DNA of 47,996 nucleotides from DATNFP01 sp035606335. Lineage in GTDB: Bacteria > Bacteroidota > Bacteroidia > Chitinophagales > Chitinophagaceae. Numbering within the stretch: the stretch's first letter is position 1; every line of letters starts with the position of its first letter. The notes under the pieces were generated by a model. The model was not told the DNA's origin. It did no database searches and was given only the letters and a program-made list of their open reading frames with translations. Below are positions 25,920-35,793 of this stretch, in pieces. A program made the translations under genes and the position numbers. Location: contig DATNFP010000017.1 of assembly GCA_035606335.1 (NCBI GenBank), positions 1-47,996 on the forward strand, read 5' to 3'.

Positions 25920-27824
25920 TTACTGTTTCACCACCATCATGCTATTCCTTCTTCCATATACATCAGTCAATTCCAACAGATAAGTCCCAACGCTCAAATC
26001 TCTTGTATCAATAAAATATTTTTCATTGTTGATAGTGCCCTCATATACCTCTCTCCCCATTATATCATAGAGCTTTACCTTATCCCCGTTCTCCGCATTT
26101 TCTACAAAAAGCTGTCCACTCATTGGATTTGGATATACGCTTACATTACCGGATGAATTAATACTTGCAATTCCAGTCGGTGGCAATACCGTTATATACT
26201 GGCAGTAAGTACCGCTATCACAATTGTATGTAGTAAGGCATACTTCCAATACACCTGTATCAGGAAATGTATGGGTAGGATTTGTTGTAGTAGATGTTGT
26301 TCCATCACTAAAATTCCACCGTACACTATCAGGCGTTACTCTTCCTGTATAAGTAAATGTAACTGCTTTCATTGCATTTGTACTGTCACCTGTCATTGTA
26401 AACATTGGTGTTGGTTCATCGGTAGGTGTACAATCGCAGTTATATCCATACTTAATTACAAAGAAATCGGAATTACCTCCGACACTGTTGTAAGGAGTAA
26501 GGCTGTCCACATATATGTCGCTTTCTACTTGTCCTCCGAGATAAATATTATTTGCTTTGTCCGAGGTTATTGCCGTACCCCAGTTATAAAAACCACTGCC
26601 GTACAAATAATCAAGTTTTATCAGGTTGCCAGAACTATCAACAATTGCAAAAAGAGGCTGCTGATTTGATGTAGTGTTAATAAGTCTGACCGTTCCATGT
26701 TGCGCCACTTCGCCAATTATCCCAGTCGCTGTGATATTTCCATTAGGAAGCAACGCTAAACTGGAAAAGTAATCAACTTCAATATAATCATCGACGTCAA
26801 AAACCCATTTTATGTGGTTACTTGTATCGAGTTTAATGATGGTTCCGATATCGCCACCGTAACTGTTGTAAACAGTATCGCCATCTAGGACAAAAGGTGC
26901 AAGTTCTGAAACCCCTGTGCAATAAATGTTGCCGTTTTGATCGTAGATAACGTCGGAGAGTCCTGTTGCAGGGCCACACGTATCAAACCATAACTGTTTG
27001 CCGTTTGAATCATAAGCTGCTAAATCATTCGTATTTCCACCACTCGTATCAGGTAATTCTACGATAGCATAAACCACATCATTTTTCTTATTAATTGCCA
27101 CATTTACTATGTATGAATTGACGGCTGGTATCGGTAATCTTACTGCATTCACTATATTCCCTGATGTGTCATATTTCAAATCATAAGTGCCTCTTACACT
27201 AAGAACGGTTGGTGTGAGCTGTACATTATTTCCAAGCCATGAGTAAAAATGCACATACCCTTGCCCGTCGATGTCTATGTCTCCAAAACCTCCGGTATTC
27301 AATCCAGTATTCGGGGTATCAGGCCCCATAAAGTTGATCCACTTAAGCTTACCTGATGTATCGTATTTTGCAAGAAAGCCTGTATAATTTGGATCCTTGA
27401 TAAAGGTATCATTGCCCACATACTTGTCACCTCCCGATAATGCACCACCACAATAAATATTACCCTTCCTGTCATATACTATGCCCCATATCCCTGCTGC
27501 ACCTGGTGCTTCCAGTAATTTTCCCCATCGCATATTGCCATTACAGTCATAGCTGGCAAAAAACATATTATAATAAAAACCACTTAGGCTATAGTGGCTT
27601 TTTATCATGCTAAAGGTGTCTGCTTTAATATTGTTATTACCCATCGGGCTTACGACATACACATTATTATTGTCATCAGTACACATTCTAGTTACACTTT
27701 CATTGCTGGCGGTTATTGTCGTAAATGTAGAGCTACCCCCGCCGGTTACCCACTTATATTGCTGAGCATTTGTGGAGAAGAATGAAAATAGCAACAAACA
27801 AATTAAAAGAAAACGATTCATCAA
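25920..27824 (-). CDS. T9SS-secreted protein with repeat-rich N-part and PKD domain
   Basis: This 634-residue protein has a signal peptide ending STNAQQ. Residues about 25-460 contain repeated segments of the form YDxxGNIY-x-xG and KYDTSGKLKW, as in SBBP-type beta-propeller proteins. They are followed by a PKD domain (about 470-545, with VRWNFSDGTTSTTTNPTHTFPDTG) and a C-terminal T9SS sorting domain (VYPNPMSGQLFVENAENG, VKLYDIMGREVY, GTYLLELTD, end VVKQ). It would be exported and anchored or released at the cell surface. It is the second gene of a tandem pair, seven bases after its paralogue. Confidence 0.88.
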   Translation of the reverse strand: MMNRFLLICLLLFSFFSTNAQQYKWVTGGGSSTFTTITASNESVTRMCTDDNNNVYVVSPMGNNNIKADTFSMIKSHYSLSGFYYNMFFASYDCNGNMRWGKLLEAPGAAGIWGIVYDRKGNIYCGGALSGGDKYVGNDTFIKDPNYTGFLAKYDTSGKLKWINFMGPDTPNTGLNTGGFGDIDIDGQGYVHFYSWLGNNVQLTPTVLSVRGTYDLKYDTSGNIVNAVRLPIPAVNSYIVNVAINKKNDVVYAIVELPDTSGGNTNDLAAYDSNGKQLWFDTCGPATGLSDVIYDQNGNIYCTGVSELAPFVLDGDTVYNSYGGDIGTIIKLDTSNHIKWVFDVDDYIEVDYFSSLALLPNGNITATGIIGEVAQHGTVRLINTTSNQQPLFAIVDSSGNLIKLDYLYGSGFYNWGTAITSDKANNIYLGGQVESDIYVDSLTPYNSVGGNSDFFVIKYGYNCDCTPTDEPTPMFTMTGDSTNAMKAVTFTYTGRVTPDSVRWNFSDGTTSTTTNPTHTFPDTGVLEVCLTTYNCDSGTYCQYITVLPPTGIASINSSGNVSVYPNPMSGQLFVENAENGDKVKLYDIMGREVYEGTINNEKYFIDTRDLSVGTYLLELTDVYGRRNSMMVVKQ

Positions 27825-27831
27825 TAAGGTT

Positions 27832-29739
27832 TTACTGTTTCACTACGGTCGTACTATTCCTTCGACCATACTTATCTGTCAATTCAAGCAAATAAGTACC
27901 AACACTCAAATCTCTTGTATCAATCAAATATTTTTCATTTTTGATAGTACCCTTGTACACCGCTCTCCCCATTATATCATAGAGCTTTACTTTATCACCA
28001 TCCTCTGCATTTTCTATAAATAACTGTCCACTCATTGGGTTAGGATATACGCTCACATTTCCCAAAGCATTATTGCTTGAAATTCCCGTTGGAGGCAGTA
28101 CTGTTATATTCTGGCAATAAGTTCCGCTATCACATGCATAAGCGGTTAAACAAACTTGATATACACCTGTATCTGAGAAGGTATGCGAGGGACTTGTTGT
28201 GGTTGATATAGTCCCATCACCAAAATTCCACTTCACACTATCGGGTGTTACACTTCCCTTGTAAGTAAAAGCAACGGCATCGAGTGCATGTGTACTGTCT
28301 GTTACAATAAAGAATGGAGTTGGTTCCTCGGCGGGCGCACAATCGCAGTTATATCCATATTTCATTACAAAGAAATCGGAATTACCTCCGACACTGTAAT
28401 AAGGAGTAAGACTGCCCGCATATATATCGCTTTCCACTTGGCCTCCGAGATATATATTATTTGCTTTGTCTGATGCGATTACGGTTCCCAAGTCATCAGA
28501 GCCACTACCGTGTAGCTGGTCCATTAAAACAAGAGTACCCGATGTATCCAATATTATTACTAAGGGGTTAAGCGCTTCTCCTGCAGCACTAAGAATGCTA
28601 TCGTTCCCATATTTTACTTCACCCAATATTAGGCCGGTCGCTCCGATCATTCCACTATTCAATAATGTCACAGAAGCTATGTAACTACTCGTTAACGTAC
28701 AATCAAATTCGTAGCTTTCTTTGACGTGCCCAAGCGTATCAATTTTTAAGATAGCATTGTTATTTCCGTTATATCGTGTAACTGAGTCTCCAGCAAATAT
28801 GAAAGGTCCAACTTCGCTACCACCAGAAGTATAAATAGTTCCTTTCTGATCATATGCTAACCCGCCGAGGCTTGCAAACGTAAAAGGTTTACAGGAATCA
28901 AACCAAAGTTGATTTCCACTTGTATCGTATGCGGCAAGGTCATTTGCCCATCCACCACTTGTATCTGGTAGTTGTACTATTGCATATACCACATCATTTT
29001 TTTTATTAATTGCCACATTTACTATATGTGAGTTGACTGCAGGGATTGGTAATCTTACCGCATTCAATAAATTTCCAAACGTGTCATATTTCAGATCATA
29101 AGTACCCCTTACACTTAGAACAGTTGGCGTCAATTGTACATTATCTCCAATCGCGGAATAAAAATGGATGTACCCTTTCCCATCAATATCTATCCCACCA
29201 ATTCCGCCGGTATTCGATGCGGTATTCCGAATATCAGGTCCCATAAAGTTGATCCACTTAAGCTTACCTGAAGTATCAAATTTTGCCAAAAAGCCAGTAT
29301 AATTTGCATCCTTGATAATAGTATCATTGCCTAAATATTTGTCGCCTCCCAATAGTGCTCCACAAGTATAAATATTACCCTTATCGTCATAGACTAAACC
29401 CCATAAGGCTGCGGCATCTGGTGCTTCCAGCAGTTTTGCCCATCGCATATTGCCATTACAATCGTAACTGGCAAAGAACACATTATAATAAAACCCGCTT
29501 GGGCTATAGTGGCTCTTTATCATACTAAAGGTATCTGCTTTAATATCCGCATTACCCATTGGGCTTACGACATACACATTATGGTCGTCGTCAGTGCACA
29601 TGCTTGTTACACGCTCATTGCTGTTGGCAATAGTCGTGGGCGTAATGCTACCCCCACCTTTTATCCATTTATATTGCTGGGCATTCGTGGAAAGACAAAC
29701 AATAAGTGAAATAAAAAGTAGTAACCATTTGCTTTTCAT
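27832..29739 (-). CDS. T9SS-secreted paralogue of the neighbouring gene
   Basis: This 635-residue protein has the same architecture as its downstream neighbour: signal peptide (MKSKWLLLFISLIVCLSTNAQ), propeller-like repeats, PKD domain with VKWNFGDGTISTTTSPSHTF, and T9SS sorting domain ending VVKQ. The ATG at 29739 is chosen over 29757 because it starts the signal peptide. The first 270 or so residues and the last 220 are very close to the neighbour, while the stretch between is clearly more divergent. Co-transcription with the paralogue is very likely. Confidence 0.88.
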   Translation of the reverse strand: MKSKWLLLFISLIVCLSTNAQQYKWIKGGGSITPTTIANSNERVTSMCTDDDHNVYVVSPMGNADIKADTFSMIKSHYSPSGFYYNVFFASYDCNGNMRWAKLLEAPDAAALWGLVYDDKGNIYTCGALLGGDKYLGNDTIIKDANYTGFLAKFDTSGKLKWINFMGPDIRNTASNTGGIGGIDIDGKGYIHFYSAIGDNVQLTPTVLSVRGTYDLKYDTFGNLLNAVRLPIPAVNSHIVNVAINKKNDVVYAIVQLPDTSGGWANDLAAYDTSGNQLWFDSCKPFTFASLGGLAYDQKGTIYTSGGSEVGPFIFAGDSVTRYNGNNNAILKIDTLGHVKESYEFDCTLTSSYIASVTLLNSGMIGATGLILGEVKYGNDSILSAAGEALNPLVIILDTSGTLVLMDQLHGSGSDDLGTVIASDKANNIYLGGQVESDIYAGSLTPYYSVGGNSDFFVMKYGYNCDCAPAEEPTPFFIVTDSTHALDAVAFTYKGSVTPDSVKWNFGDGTISTTTSPSHTFSDTGVYQVCLTAYACDSGTYCQNITVLPPTGISSNNALGNVSVYPNPMSGQLFIENAEDGDKVKLYDIMGRAVYKGTIKNEKYLIDTRDLSVGTYLLELTDKYGRRNSTTVVKQ

Positions 29740-29766
29740 GCTTATCCGTTTATACATAAATATACT

Positions 29767-29799
29767 AAAAAGATAGGTTGCCAGCGTCTGCAGGCAACC
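29767..29799 (-). terminator. terminator of the large adhesin gene
   Basis: A 7-base-pair GC-rich hairpin (arms 29776-29782 and 29793-29799) lies just downstream of the adhesin stop on the minus strand and is followed on that strand by TATCTTTTT. It separates the adhesin from the tandem paralogues. Confidence 0.65.
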
Positions 29800-29807
29800 C
29801 TTGTGGT

Positions 29808-32800
29808 TTAGTGAATAATGCTTACATGATCTACATGTAATGTTTGGTTGTTTTCCTCCATCCGAACGATATAGGAGCCGGAAGTAAAATTAGCTGTCGG
29901 GATCGTGACTGTGCCTGTCTCATTATTTACTTGCATAGTTGAAATTACTCTTCCAGTCATATCATATAAAACAATGCGTCTTTTAGCATCACCTTCGTAC
30001 CCATAATTATAGTTTACGTTAACAGCGCTTCCGGCAGGATTGGGATATACGATCATCCCGGTGGCAACCTGTTTAATGGTATCTATAGGTGCCGTTTGTC
30101 CAGCCAACCTTTCGGCCGGCCAACCACTGCAAGACGGGACGGTTGTGATGGTTCTGGTTTCATAACAAGGATGAGATAGCCCCGGCGCATTGAACCATGC
30201 TGCTAAAGTTATAGGACTATAGGCAGGTAGTCGTAATGTTGTAAAAGACATGCTATAGGTATGTGCGCTGGCCGGTGGCAATACAACACTGAATGGCACT
30301 GCAGGTCCAATGCTTAATCCGATGGTCACATCTAGGGTATCAGTAGGGTTCGTATTTGTAAGTGTTATTGATGCCTTATAACCGGCTGCGGCTGTATCAC
30401 AGGTAAGGGTGATGGTATTAGGCAATATATTCGGGCAAGATGTGCCGCAATCCTCAAAGCCAACATTAAGTGTGTCGGATGTTGTGGCACATAAACCATT
30501 GGAAAGCTGCAATTGGTAGAAGCCACCCGTCGGCACAATTCGAAGCGACGTAATAGTATCGTTTCCGCTTGAGCTGACGACTGTGTTGTTGAGCAACCAT
30601 GCCCATGAGTTGAATGTCCCCGGCGGGCCAGGCAAGCTATCAGGCGATGACTGGCTGCATAGCATGTAGCATCCCGATGGGAACCATGCCATGTAGCTTT
30701 CGGGTGAATTGGGTATTAAAGTGTCTGTATAATTGATACATCCGTTGGTGTCGGTCACATATACCCGGTATGCACCGCCCGTGTAAATGGTGTCAATAGC
30801 TCCGCTTTTGCTATTGCTCCAGTTGTAGGTAAATTTAGCCGAAAGGCTCGTTGTGGTAAGCTTTAATTCATACGTAGGGCAGTTGATCACACTCACGCTA
30901 CTGATTGTTGGTTTCGCAGGCAATGAGTGTATGGTTACCGTATCATTTGCAGAGGTATCCAAGCAGCCTCCACCACTTATAGTATCTTTTATCGCAAGCT
31001 GATACCTATACCTGCCCGGTGCCTCTCCGGGATCAAGCAAATAATAATGAGTTGCGCCGGTTATTGGCAAGCCGTTTTTCAACCATTGATAGGTATAGCC
31101 CGCGCCGAGGTTGTCTGATAATGCAACCGTTTCACCTTGGCAGTAGCTCGTATTTCCCGTAATTGTAAGCCCGGCAGGATTAGTGATTATCACTGACCAG
31201 GGCTGCGTTTTTTCGTAACAATGATGAATATCCCTGACTTCCACCCAATAATTTCCGGAAACCGTAGCTATGTTCATTGAGTCTGTCGTTCCATCTGACC
31301 AAAGGAAACTTGTCGGATTTCCTATAGAAAATGATAACGGGCCAACCCCATAATATAACGTATCAGATTTCCCATTACATAGAAAATCATTATCGGTAAC
31401 TACTGCACCACCAAGCAGATTTTCGTAGATAGTATCATTTGCATTTGCCGTATCGGTACATCCCAAAGTATCCGTTATTATCAACGTATTTGTATAAAGA
31501 TTTGGATCGCGACCAAATTTATAAGTAAGGCTTCTTTGTGTATTTGCCAATAGGCTAACTGAACTATCGCCAAACTTCCAAATATAGTTAGCGATACCAA
31601 CCGGTAAAGTACCGACCACAAGCGGGGTGATAATTGGGCTGAAATTGGTAGGTATGCCTTCACAAAGAGAATTTAAAGAATCATGAATTGCAAGGGAGGG
31701 GACTCCCGGTACTACTATAGTATCTACTATCATACAAGTCTGTGTTGCCGTACCACCCGTTGTTTTGGCTGTAGCAGTTTCTGTAACTGAATACCTCCCA
31801 TAGCCTAATGATGTGCTCCAGTTGGCGCCCGATCCGGTTGCAACTGTAGTGGCACCGCTCTTTACTACCCAATTATAGCTGGTAATTCCCCATGTCGCGA
31901 GGTAAGCTGAGTTGTCGTGAAAATTTACTGTATATGTAGGTCGTGTACAAGTCCAGTTCCAGTAAAAGTTGGATACTAATGGTACGCTATCCAAAACGAT
32001 TGCTGTGTTACTGCAACTGCCAAACGTTTCTTTCAAAGTGATCTCATAATAGCCCGGCTTGGGATAGGTGATCGTAGCATTGTAGCCTCCGCCCGAGGTG
32101 ACGACAGTTCCACCCGTCGCAGTATACACTGGAGAGGTCCCAACGGTGCTGCCTGTAGAGGTAATTACATTGCATCCCGTGCTAAGGCTCATCGTTGGCA
32201 AGCTGCAAATTATACAGGCTCCAATATTGGTGATCTTGATAGAGTCCGATGTATTTGAGCATCCCGCCCCGTCATTTACAACCAAAAAAAATGTCCCTGT
32301 ATCACCATTGATCAATGTATCGCCAATTGAGCCGGAAATTGCCGTGCCATTTCTGTACCACTGATAGGTAATCGGAGCTACCCCATTTTTTACTGCTGAA
32401 TAAAAAGTGTCACTGAACGGAGTTGAGCCGCAATGGTTCAAGGGGTCACGCGTGTACATTGACGGTGTGGGTCCCGGTTTTATCTGTACTGTTGTCCGGC
32501 TTTGCCCTAATACGGGACAACCCGACGAGGCTGTGCCGCTAGCCGTTACGGTCGCGGTCAAAGACACAGTCGATGCACCCGGTGGCACAGCATATTGATG
32601 GGTAGTGACATTGCCGCCCGCTCCTGAAGTAATTTTGGTGGTGCCATCTCCAAAATTCCAGGTGTAAGAGTTATCGCTTCCTGTCGCTGTTAGAGTAACT
32701 GTGCTATGGTTACATGCTGTGGACGGACTGGTAGATAATGAAACTGCTGGTGATGGATTTAAAGTTACATTCTGTAATATTTGTGCTGAGTTGGCACATT

Positions 32801-35003
32801 GCGTTATATTACAAAATATCTGCGCCGTTCTGGTTGTACTTACATTGTGCCATAATACATTTATATTGGCGCTATTCTCATAACCACCTACGATACTTCC
32901 CAAAGTATCTGGTACTATCCCCCAGACTATATTGTCGAAATTTAGAACTGTCTCTGAATATGCCTGATAGCTATTAGCGCAGGCTACAGTATCGCCAATC
33001 AGAAGAGGGTTGTTTGTAAAAGGCTCAACTGTAAGATGTGCCCGAGGCCCGCTGCAGTAGGGTGTGTCAACACTTACTCTGAAAACTTCTATAGTTTCAG
33101 GAAGAGTATCCCAGATCACGCTTACCGAGTCGCCGGTTAGTGAGGTTACTGTATAGGCACCCGGGATAATCCATTTAAAGGTATATCCCGGCATCGGGTT
33201 TTTAGCATGATAAGTATAAACATAACCATCCGATTCAGGTGAGAAATTGGTTTCGCAGGCTACCTGCGGCCCAGTTATCGAATCTACGGGTGGAGATCCA
33301 TACACACTGATGTATAAGGGAGAAGGTGGGCAGAATCCTGTGCCGGATGCTGTCAAGACATAGGTGCCGGGACTATCAAGGTTTGCATTGTAAGATGTTC
33401 CTGTGAATGTAATAGGTGCGGAATAGGGTCCATTCAAAGTCCATTTGGCGCTGTATCCTCCGCTCAAGCTATAGGTAGCAGTACCGGAGTTGGCACACCA
33501 CGAAGTCGGCCCCGTTATCGTAGTTGGATTTACAACTACTACGGTGATTTTCAAATCACCACCGCATAGTTTTAATTTATTCTGATACCATACATGAATT
33601 CTGTAAGTCCCCGCACTACTGAATTGCACTGCCACAACATTGTTGTGTCTTCCACTGATAACGGCAGAAGGATCGCCTATTACGCCCCAGTCATACTGCG
33701 TGCCCGGCCATAAGGGAATACTGAATTGATAGGGTACGCCTGCGCATAACAATCGGCTTGTCGGTCCTGTCACTTTTGGGCTGCTTTGCACCACAGGCAC
33801 CTTTATCGTGGTAGTGCCCGTGCATACAGTCGCGCAGCCATTCTCCGAAAGACTTACCGTGCCATAGCCATCCGCATTGGCACCCTTCCATTTTAATGTA
33901 AGTGTTTGATGGGTATAGGGCGGTAGTCCCATTGGAGTTGCATAAGCTGTGTCCCAGCTCCAATTATATGTCACAGAACCACAACCCGGAGGGACCGAGG
34001 CTGAATAGGCAATCGAATCTCCCTGGCAAACTACTTGCGGGCAATATATAGTTGGCCCTGGCTGAATAGTTACCATGATGAACGTACGAAATGTGTCGGT
34101 GCATCCACAGGCATTGGTTACTACAAGCTGGCAGAGATACGGCCCACCCGCTGTATGATAGGTATGCACGGGATTTTTTTCGCTGGACACACTATCGTCG
34201 CCAAACATATAATACCAGCTTGTGATCGAAGAAAGGGAATCGGCAACCGACAGATCCTTGAACTGAACCGGCGTATTGATACACACAGTATCCAGCACAA
34301 CGGGCAAGGTTTTGTTATCAATAGCAAAGCCAGACATAGGCCGCGGGATAACACGAACACACAGGCTAACTACGCTCATACATCCCGCCGTTGTAGTATC
34401 CGAAAGTGTAATAGAACCTCCGGTAGCGGTACTAATCCAAGTTACAGTTACGGCAGATCCATTATTAGGTCCGATAATGGAACCACCTGTCACTGCCCAG
34501 TAATAATTGTTTCCGGCAAATGCACTGCCACCATTCGCATAGTAAGTAGCGGTTCGACCAGCACATACTTTTACACACCCTGCCGTATCGGTAAGTATGT
34601 AACCGCCCGTCGGATCTACGCCGGTTGTATCAAAACTCTGGCATGAGGTTTCCGAATTGGTCGTAATAAATAGTTGTGGGGGTGGAATCACAGCCACCGT
34701 GATGGTAGTAGAATCAATGCCTGTCAATGCGCTGTCTGCAACTACCTTTAGCGTGTAGTTTCCTAAAGATGTCCAGGTTACAGGGACTGCCGGCGATGTT
34801 CCCGTAACGATACCCCCACTTGCGGGCGTGATAGTCCATGTATAACTACATCCGGTATGTCCCGATATTTCTGTATAATTCTGGGTAGTACCTACGCAAA
34901 CAACATTAAGCCCGGAAATGCTCATGGCATTTGCCGGATTTGCAAATGAAAGGCAAAGCATTAATGCAATACACCATAGTGAGTAAAAGTAACTTCTCCT
35001 CAT
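29808..35003 (-). CDS. giant PKD/Ig-like T9SS-secreted surface protein
   Basis: This 1731-residue protein has a signal peptide ending NPANAM. It then shows a long series of PKD and Ig-like modules, recognisable by repeated Y-x-W or WxFGD cores such as SWYYMFGDDSVSSEKNPVHTY, YTWNFGDGTTKI and YIWKFGDSSVS, and by C-x-G-rich linkers such as VVCQGDSIAYS and LCAGVPYQFS. The last 80 or so residues form a T9SS sorting domain (VYPNPAGSAVNVNY, RIVLYDMTGRVIST, GSYIVRM). It is rich in Thr, Ser and Gly. It probably acts as an adhesin or structural surface protein; no catalytic domain is visible. It is transcribed alone and ends at a hairpin. Confidence 0.88.
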   Translation of the reverse strand: MRRSYFYSLWCIALMLCLSFANPANAMSISGLNVVCVGTTQNYTEISGHTGCSYTWTITPASGGIVTGTSPAVPVTWTSLGNYTLKVVADSALTGIDSTTITVAVIPPPQLFITTNSETSCQSFDTTGVDPTGGYILTDTAGCVKVCAGRTATYYANGGSAFAGNNYYWAVTGGSIIGPNNGSAVTVTWISTATGGSITLSDTTTAGCMSVVSLCVRVIPRPMSGFAIDNKTLPVVLDTVCINTPVQFKDLSVADSLSSITSWYYMFGDDSVSSEKNPVHTYHTAGGPYLCQLVVTNACGCTDTFRTFIMVTIQPGPTIYCPQVVCQGDSIAYSASVPPGCGSVTYNWSWDTAYATPMGLPPYTHQTLTLKWKGANADGYGTVSLSENGCATVCTGTTTIKVPVVQSSPKVTGPTSRLLCAGVPYQFSIPLWPGTQYDWGVIGDPSAVISGRHNNVVAVQFSSAGTYRIHVWYQNKLKLCGGDLKITVVVVNPTTITGPTSWCANSGTATYSLSGGYSAKWTLNGPYSAPITFTGTSYNANLDSPGTYVLTASGTGFCPPSPLYISVYGSPPVDSITGPQVACETNFSPESDGYVYTYHAKNPMPGYTFKWIIPGAYTVTSLTGDSVSVIWDTLPETIEVFRVSVDTPYCSGPRAHLTVEPFTNNPLLIGDTVACANSYQAYSETVLNFDNIVWGIVPDTLGSIVGGYENSANINVLWHNVSTTRTAQIFCNITQCANSAQILQNVTLNPSPAVSLSTSPSTACNHSTVTLTATGSDNSYTWNFGDGTTKITSGAGGNVTTHQYAVPPGASTVSLTATVTASGTASSGCPVLGQSRTTVQIKPGPTPSMYTRDPLNHCGSTPFSDTFYSAVKNGVAPITYQWYRNGTAISGSIGDTLINGDTGTFFLVVNDGAGCSNTSDSIKITNIGACIICSLPTMSLSTGCNVITSTGSTVGTSPVYTATGGTVVTSGGGYNATITYPKPGYYEITLKETFGSCSNTAIVLDSVPLVSNFYWNWTCTRPTYTVNFHDNSAYLATWGITSYNWVVKSGATTVATGSGANWSTSLGYGRYSVTETATAKTTGGTATQTCMIVDTIVVPGVPSLAIHDSLNSLCEGIPTNFSPIITPLVVGTLPVGIANYIWKFGDSSVSLLANTQRSLTYKFGRDPNLYTNTLIITDTLGCTDTANANDTIYENLLGGAVVTDNDFLCNGKSDTLYYGVGPLSFSIGNPTSFLWSDGTTDSMNIATVSGNYWVEVRDIHHCYEKTQPWSVIITNPAGLTITGNTSYCQGETVALSDNLGAGYTYQWLKNGLPITGATHYYLLDPGEAPGRYRYQLAIKDTISGGGCLDTSANDTVTIHSLPAKPTISSVSVINCPTYELKLTTTSLSAKFTYNWSNSKSGAIDTIYTGGAYRVYVTDTNGCINYTDTLIPNSPESYMAWFPSGCYMLCSQSSPDSLPGPPGTFNSWAWLLNNTVVSSSGNDTITSLRIVPTGGFYQLQLSNGLCATTSDTLNVGFEDCGTSCPNILPNTITLTCDTAAAGYKASITLTNTNPTDTLDVTIGLSIGPAVPFSVVLPPASAHTYSMSFTTLRLPAYSPITLAAWFNAPGLSHPCYETRTITTVPSCSGWPAERLAGQTAPIDTIKQVATGMIVYPNPAGSAVNVNYNYGYEGDAKRRIVLYDMTGRVISTMQVNNETGTVTIPTANFTSGSYIVRMEENNQTLHVDHVSIIH

Positions 35004-35398
35004 TGCTCTTTATATTTAAAAAAGTGAACAAACAATTTGAAGCAGCGACCAGACATACTTTACCAATGCACCTTTCATCTTCTGAAAGCCACTGTAATTA
35101 GCCTTTTAGTACAATCACTTCGCACGTTTATCCGTGAGGCTGGAGTTTGTAGGATGTGTAGCAGGTAAGTAACAGGTAGCAAAAACACAAAGAGTGGAAC
35201 GCTCTATCCTTTATCGTTCTGGTTCTTACCTCATTAGACAGAGAGTTTATAATTATCGTTGGAGTTATTTTTTTTATCAAAACATTTACTCGGAATTGCA
35301 AATGTGAACTTACAAAAATCGCAAATCAAATGCAACGTGAAAAATACCCTGCCCATATACATTTTTAACTCTTGCTTTTGTGAACATTTTTATATAAG

Positions 35399-35414
35399 GC
35401 TCAATTGCCAAATT
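35399..35414. repeat. 8-base-period AATT repeat tract B
   Basis: Two consecutive units GCTCAATT and GCCAAATT, followed by GCCC as a partial third unit. Same orientation and unit type as the tract at 25893-25916. Confidence 0.45.
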
Positions 35415-35519
35415 GCCCCCGGGGTTTATTGTCGTTATCTTTTTTACTCCCCTATTTTGCTTATCAATAAATTTGCAACAATGCTGCTCGGAAAACCTTT
35501 ACAAAACAGAACCACATTC

Positions 35520-35567
35520 CATTGGCACATTGTCTCATTGGCAAATTATGACATTGCATTGGGGCAT
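35520..35567. repeat. 8-base-period CATTGGCA repeat tract C
   Basis: Six consecutive 8-base units can be laid out: CATTGGCA, CATTGTCT, CATTGGCA, AATTATGA, CATTGCAT, TGGGGCAT. The complement of the unit (TGCCAATG) is close to that of tracts A and B, so this tract is in the inverse orientation. The last units are degenerate. Confidence 0.6.
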
Positions 35568-35744
35568 AAATGGGAAATTTTTTGGGAAAATATGGGTAAA
35601 GATTGGGGCACGAAACAGACATAACATTATGATTATCAATGAAAAAATGAGGAAGGCAGTATTTTTTAGGTCTTGTGGGAAATTTTAAAGGATTTAAGGC
35701 AGGTGGCTTTAATAAAACATAAATTATTAACTAATAATAATTTA

Positions 35745-35774
35745 TTGCAACCACAGTAAAGTATTTTACTTTTG
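35745..35774 (+). promoter_or_regulatory. promoter of kup
   Basis: TTG at 35745-35747, a 19-base spacer and TACTTTTG at 35767-35774 match the Bacteroidota consensus with the same spacing as the tRNA-Lys promoter. The GTG start of kup follows 19 bases later. Confidence 0.7.
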
Positions 35775-35793
35775 TGCCCTCATTCATCTTTTT

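Larger units (their letters stand above)
35004..35744. other. long intergenic region upstream of the adhesin and kup
   Basis: About 740 bases lie between the divergent adhesin and kup genes. I see no convincing gene: small open frames overlap the repeats and lack signal peptides or known motifs. The region holds two tracts of 8-base-period repeats (35399-35414 and 35520-35567) and the presumed promoter region of the adhesin, where no clean TAnnTTTG was found. Confidence 0.5.

Noticed and set aside
34035..34646. A 203-residue open frame on the plus strand within the giant adhesin gene
   Set aside because: It is antisense to a well-supported T9SS protein, has a Thr/Ser/Cys/Arg-rich composition typical of a shadow frame, and has no recognisable motif. 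Several other antisense frames in the T9SS genes were dropped for the same reason.
35520..35567. CRISPR array
   Set aside because: The repeats are 8 bases long without unique spacers and there are no cas genes.
35259..35624. A 121-residue open frame upstream of kup
   Set aside because: It runs through the 8-base-period repeats, lacks family features and has no promoter in place, so it is probably a chance frame in intergenic DNA.
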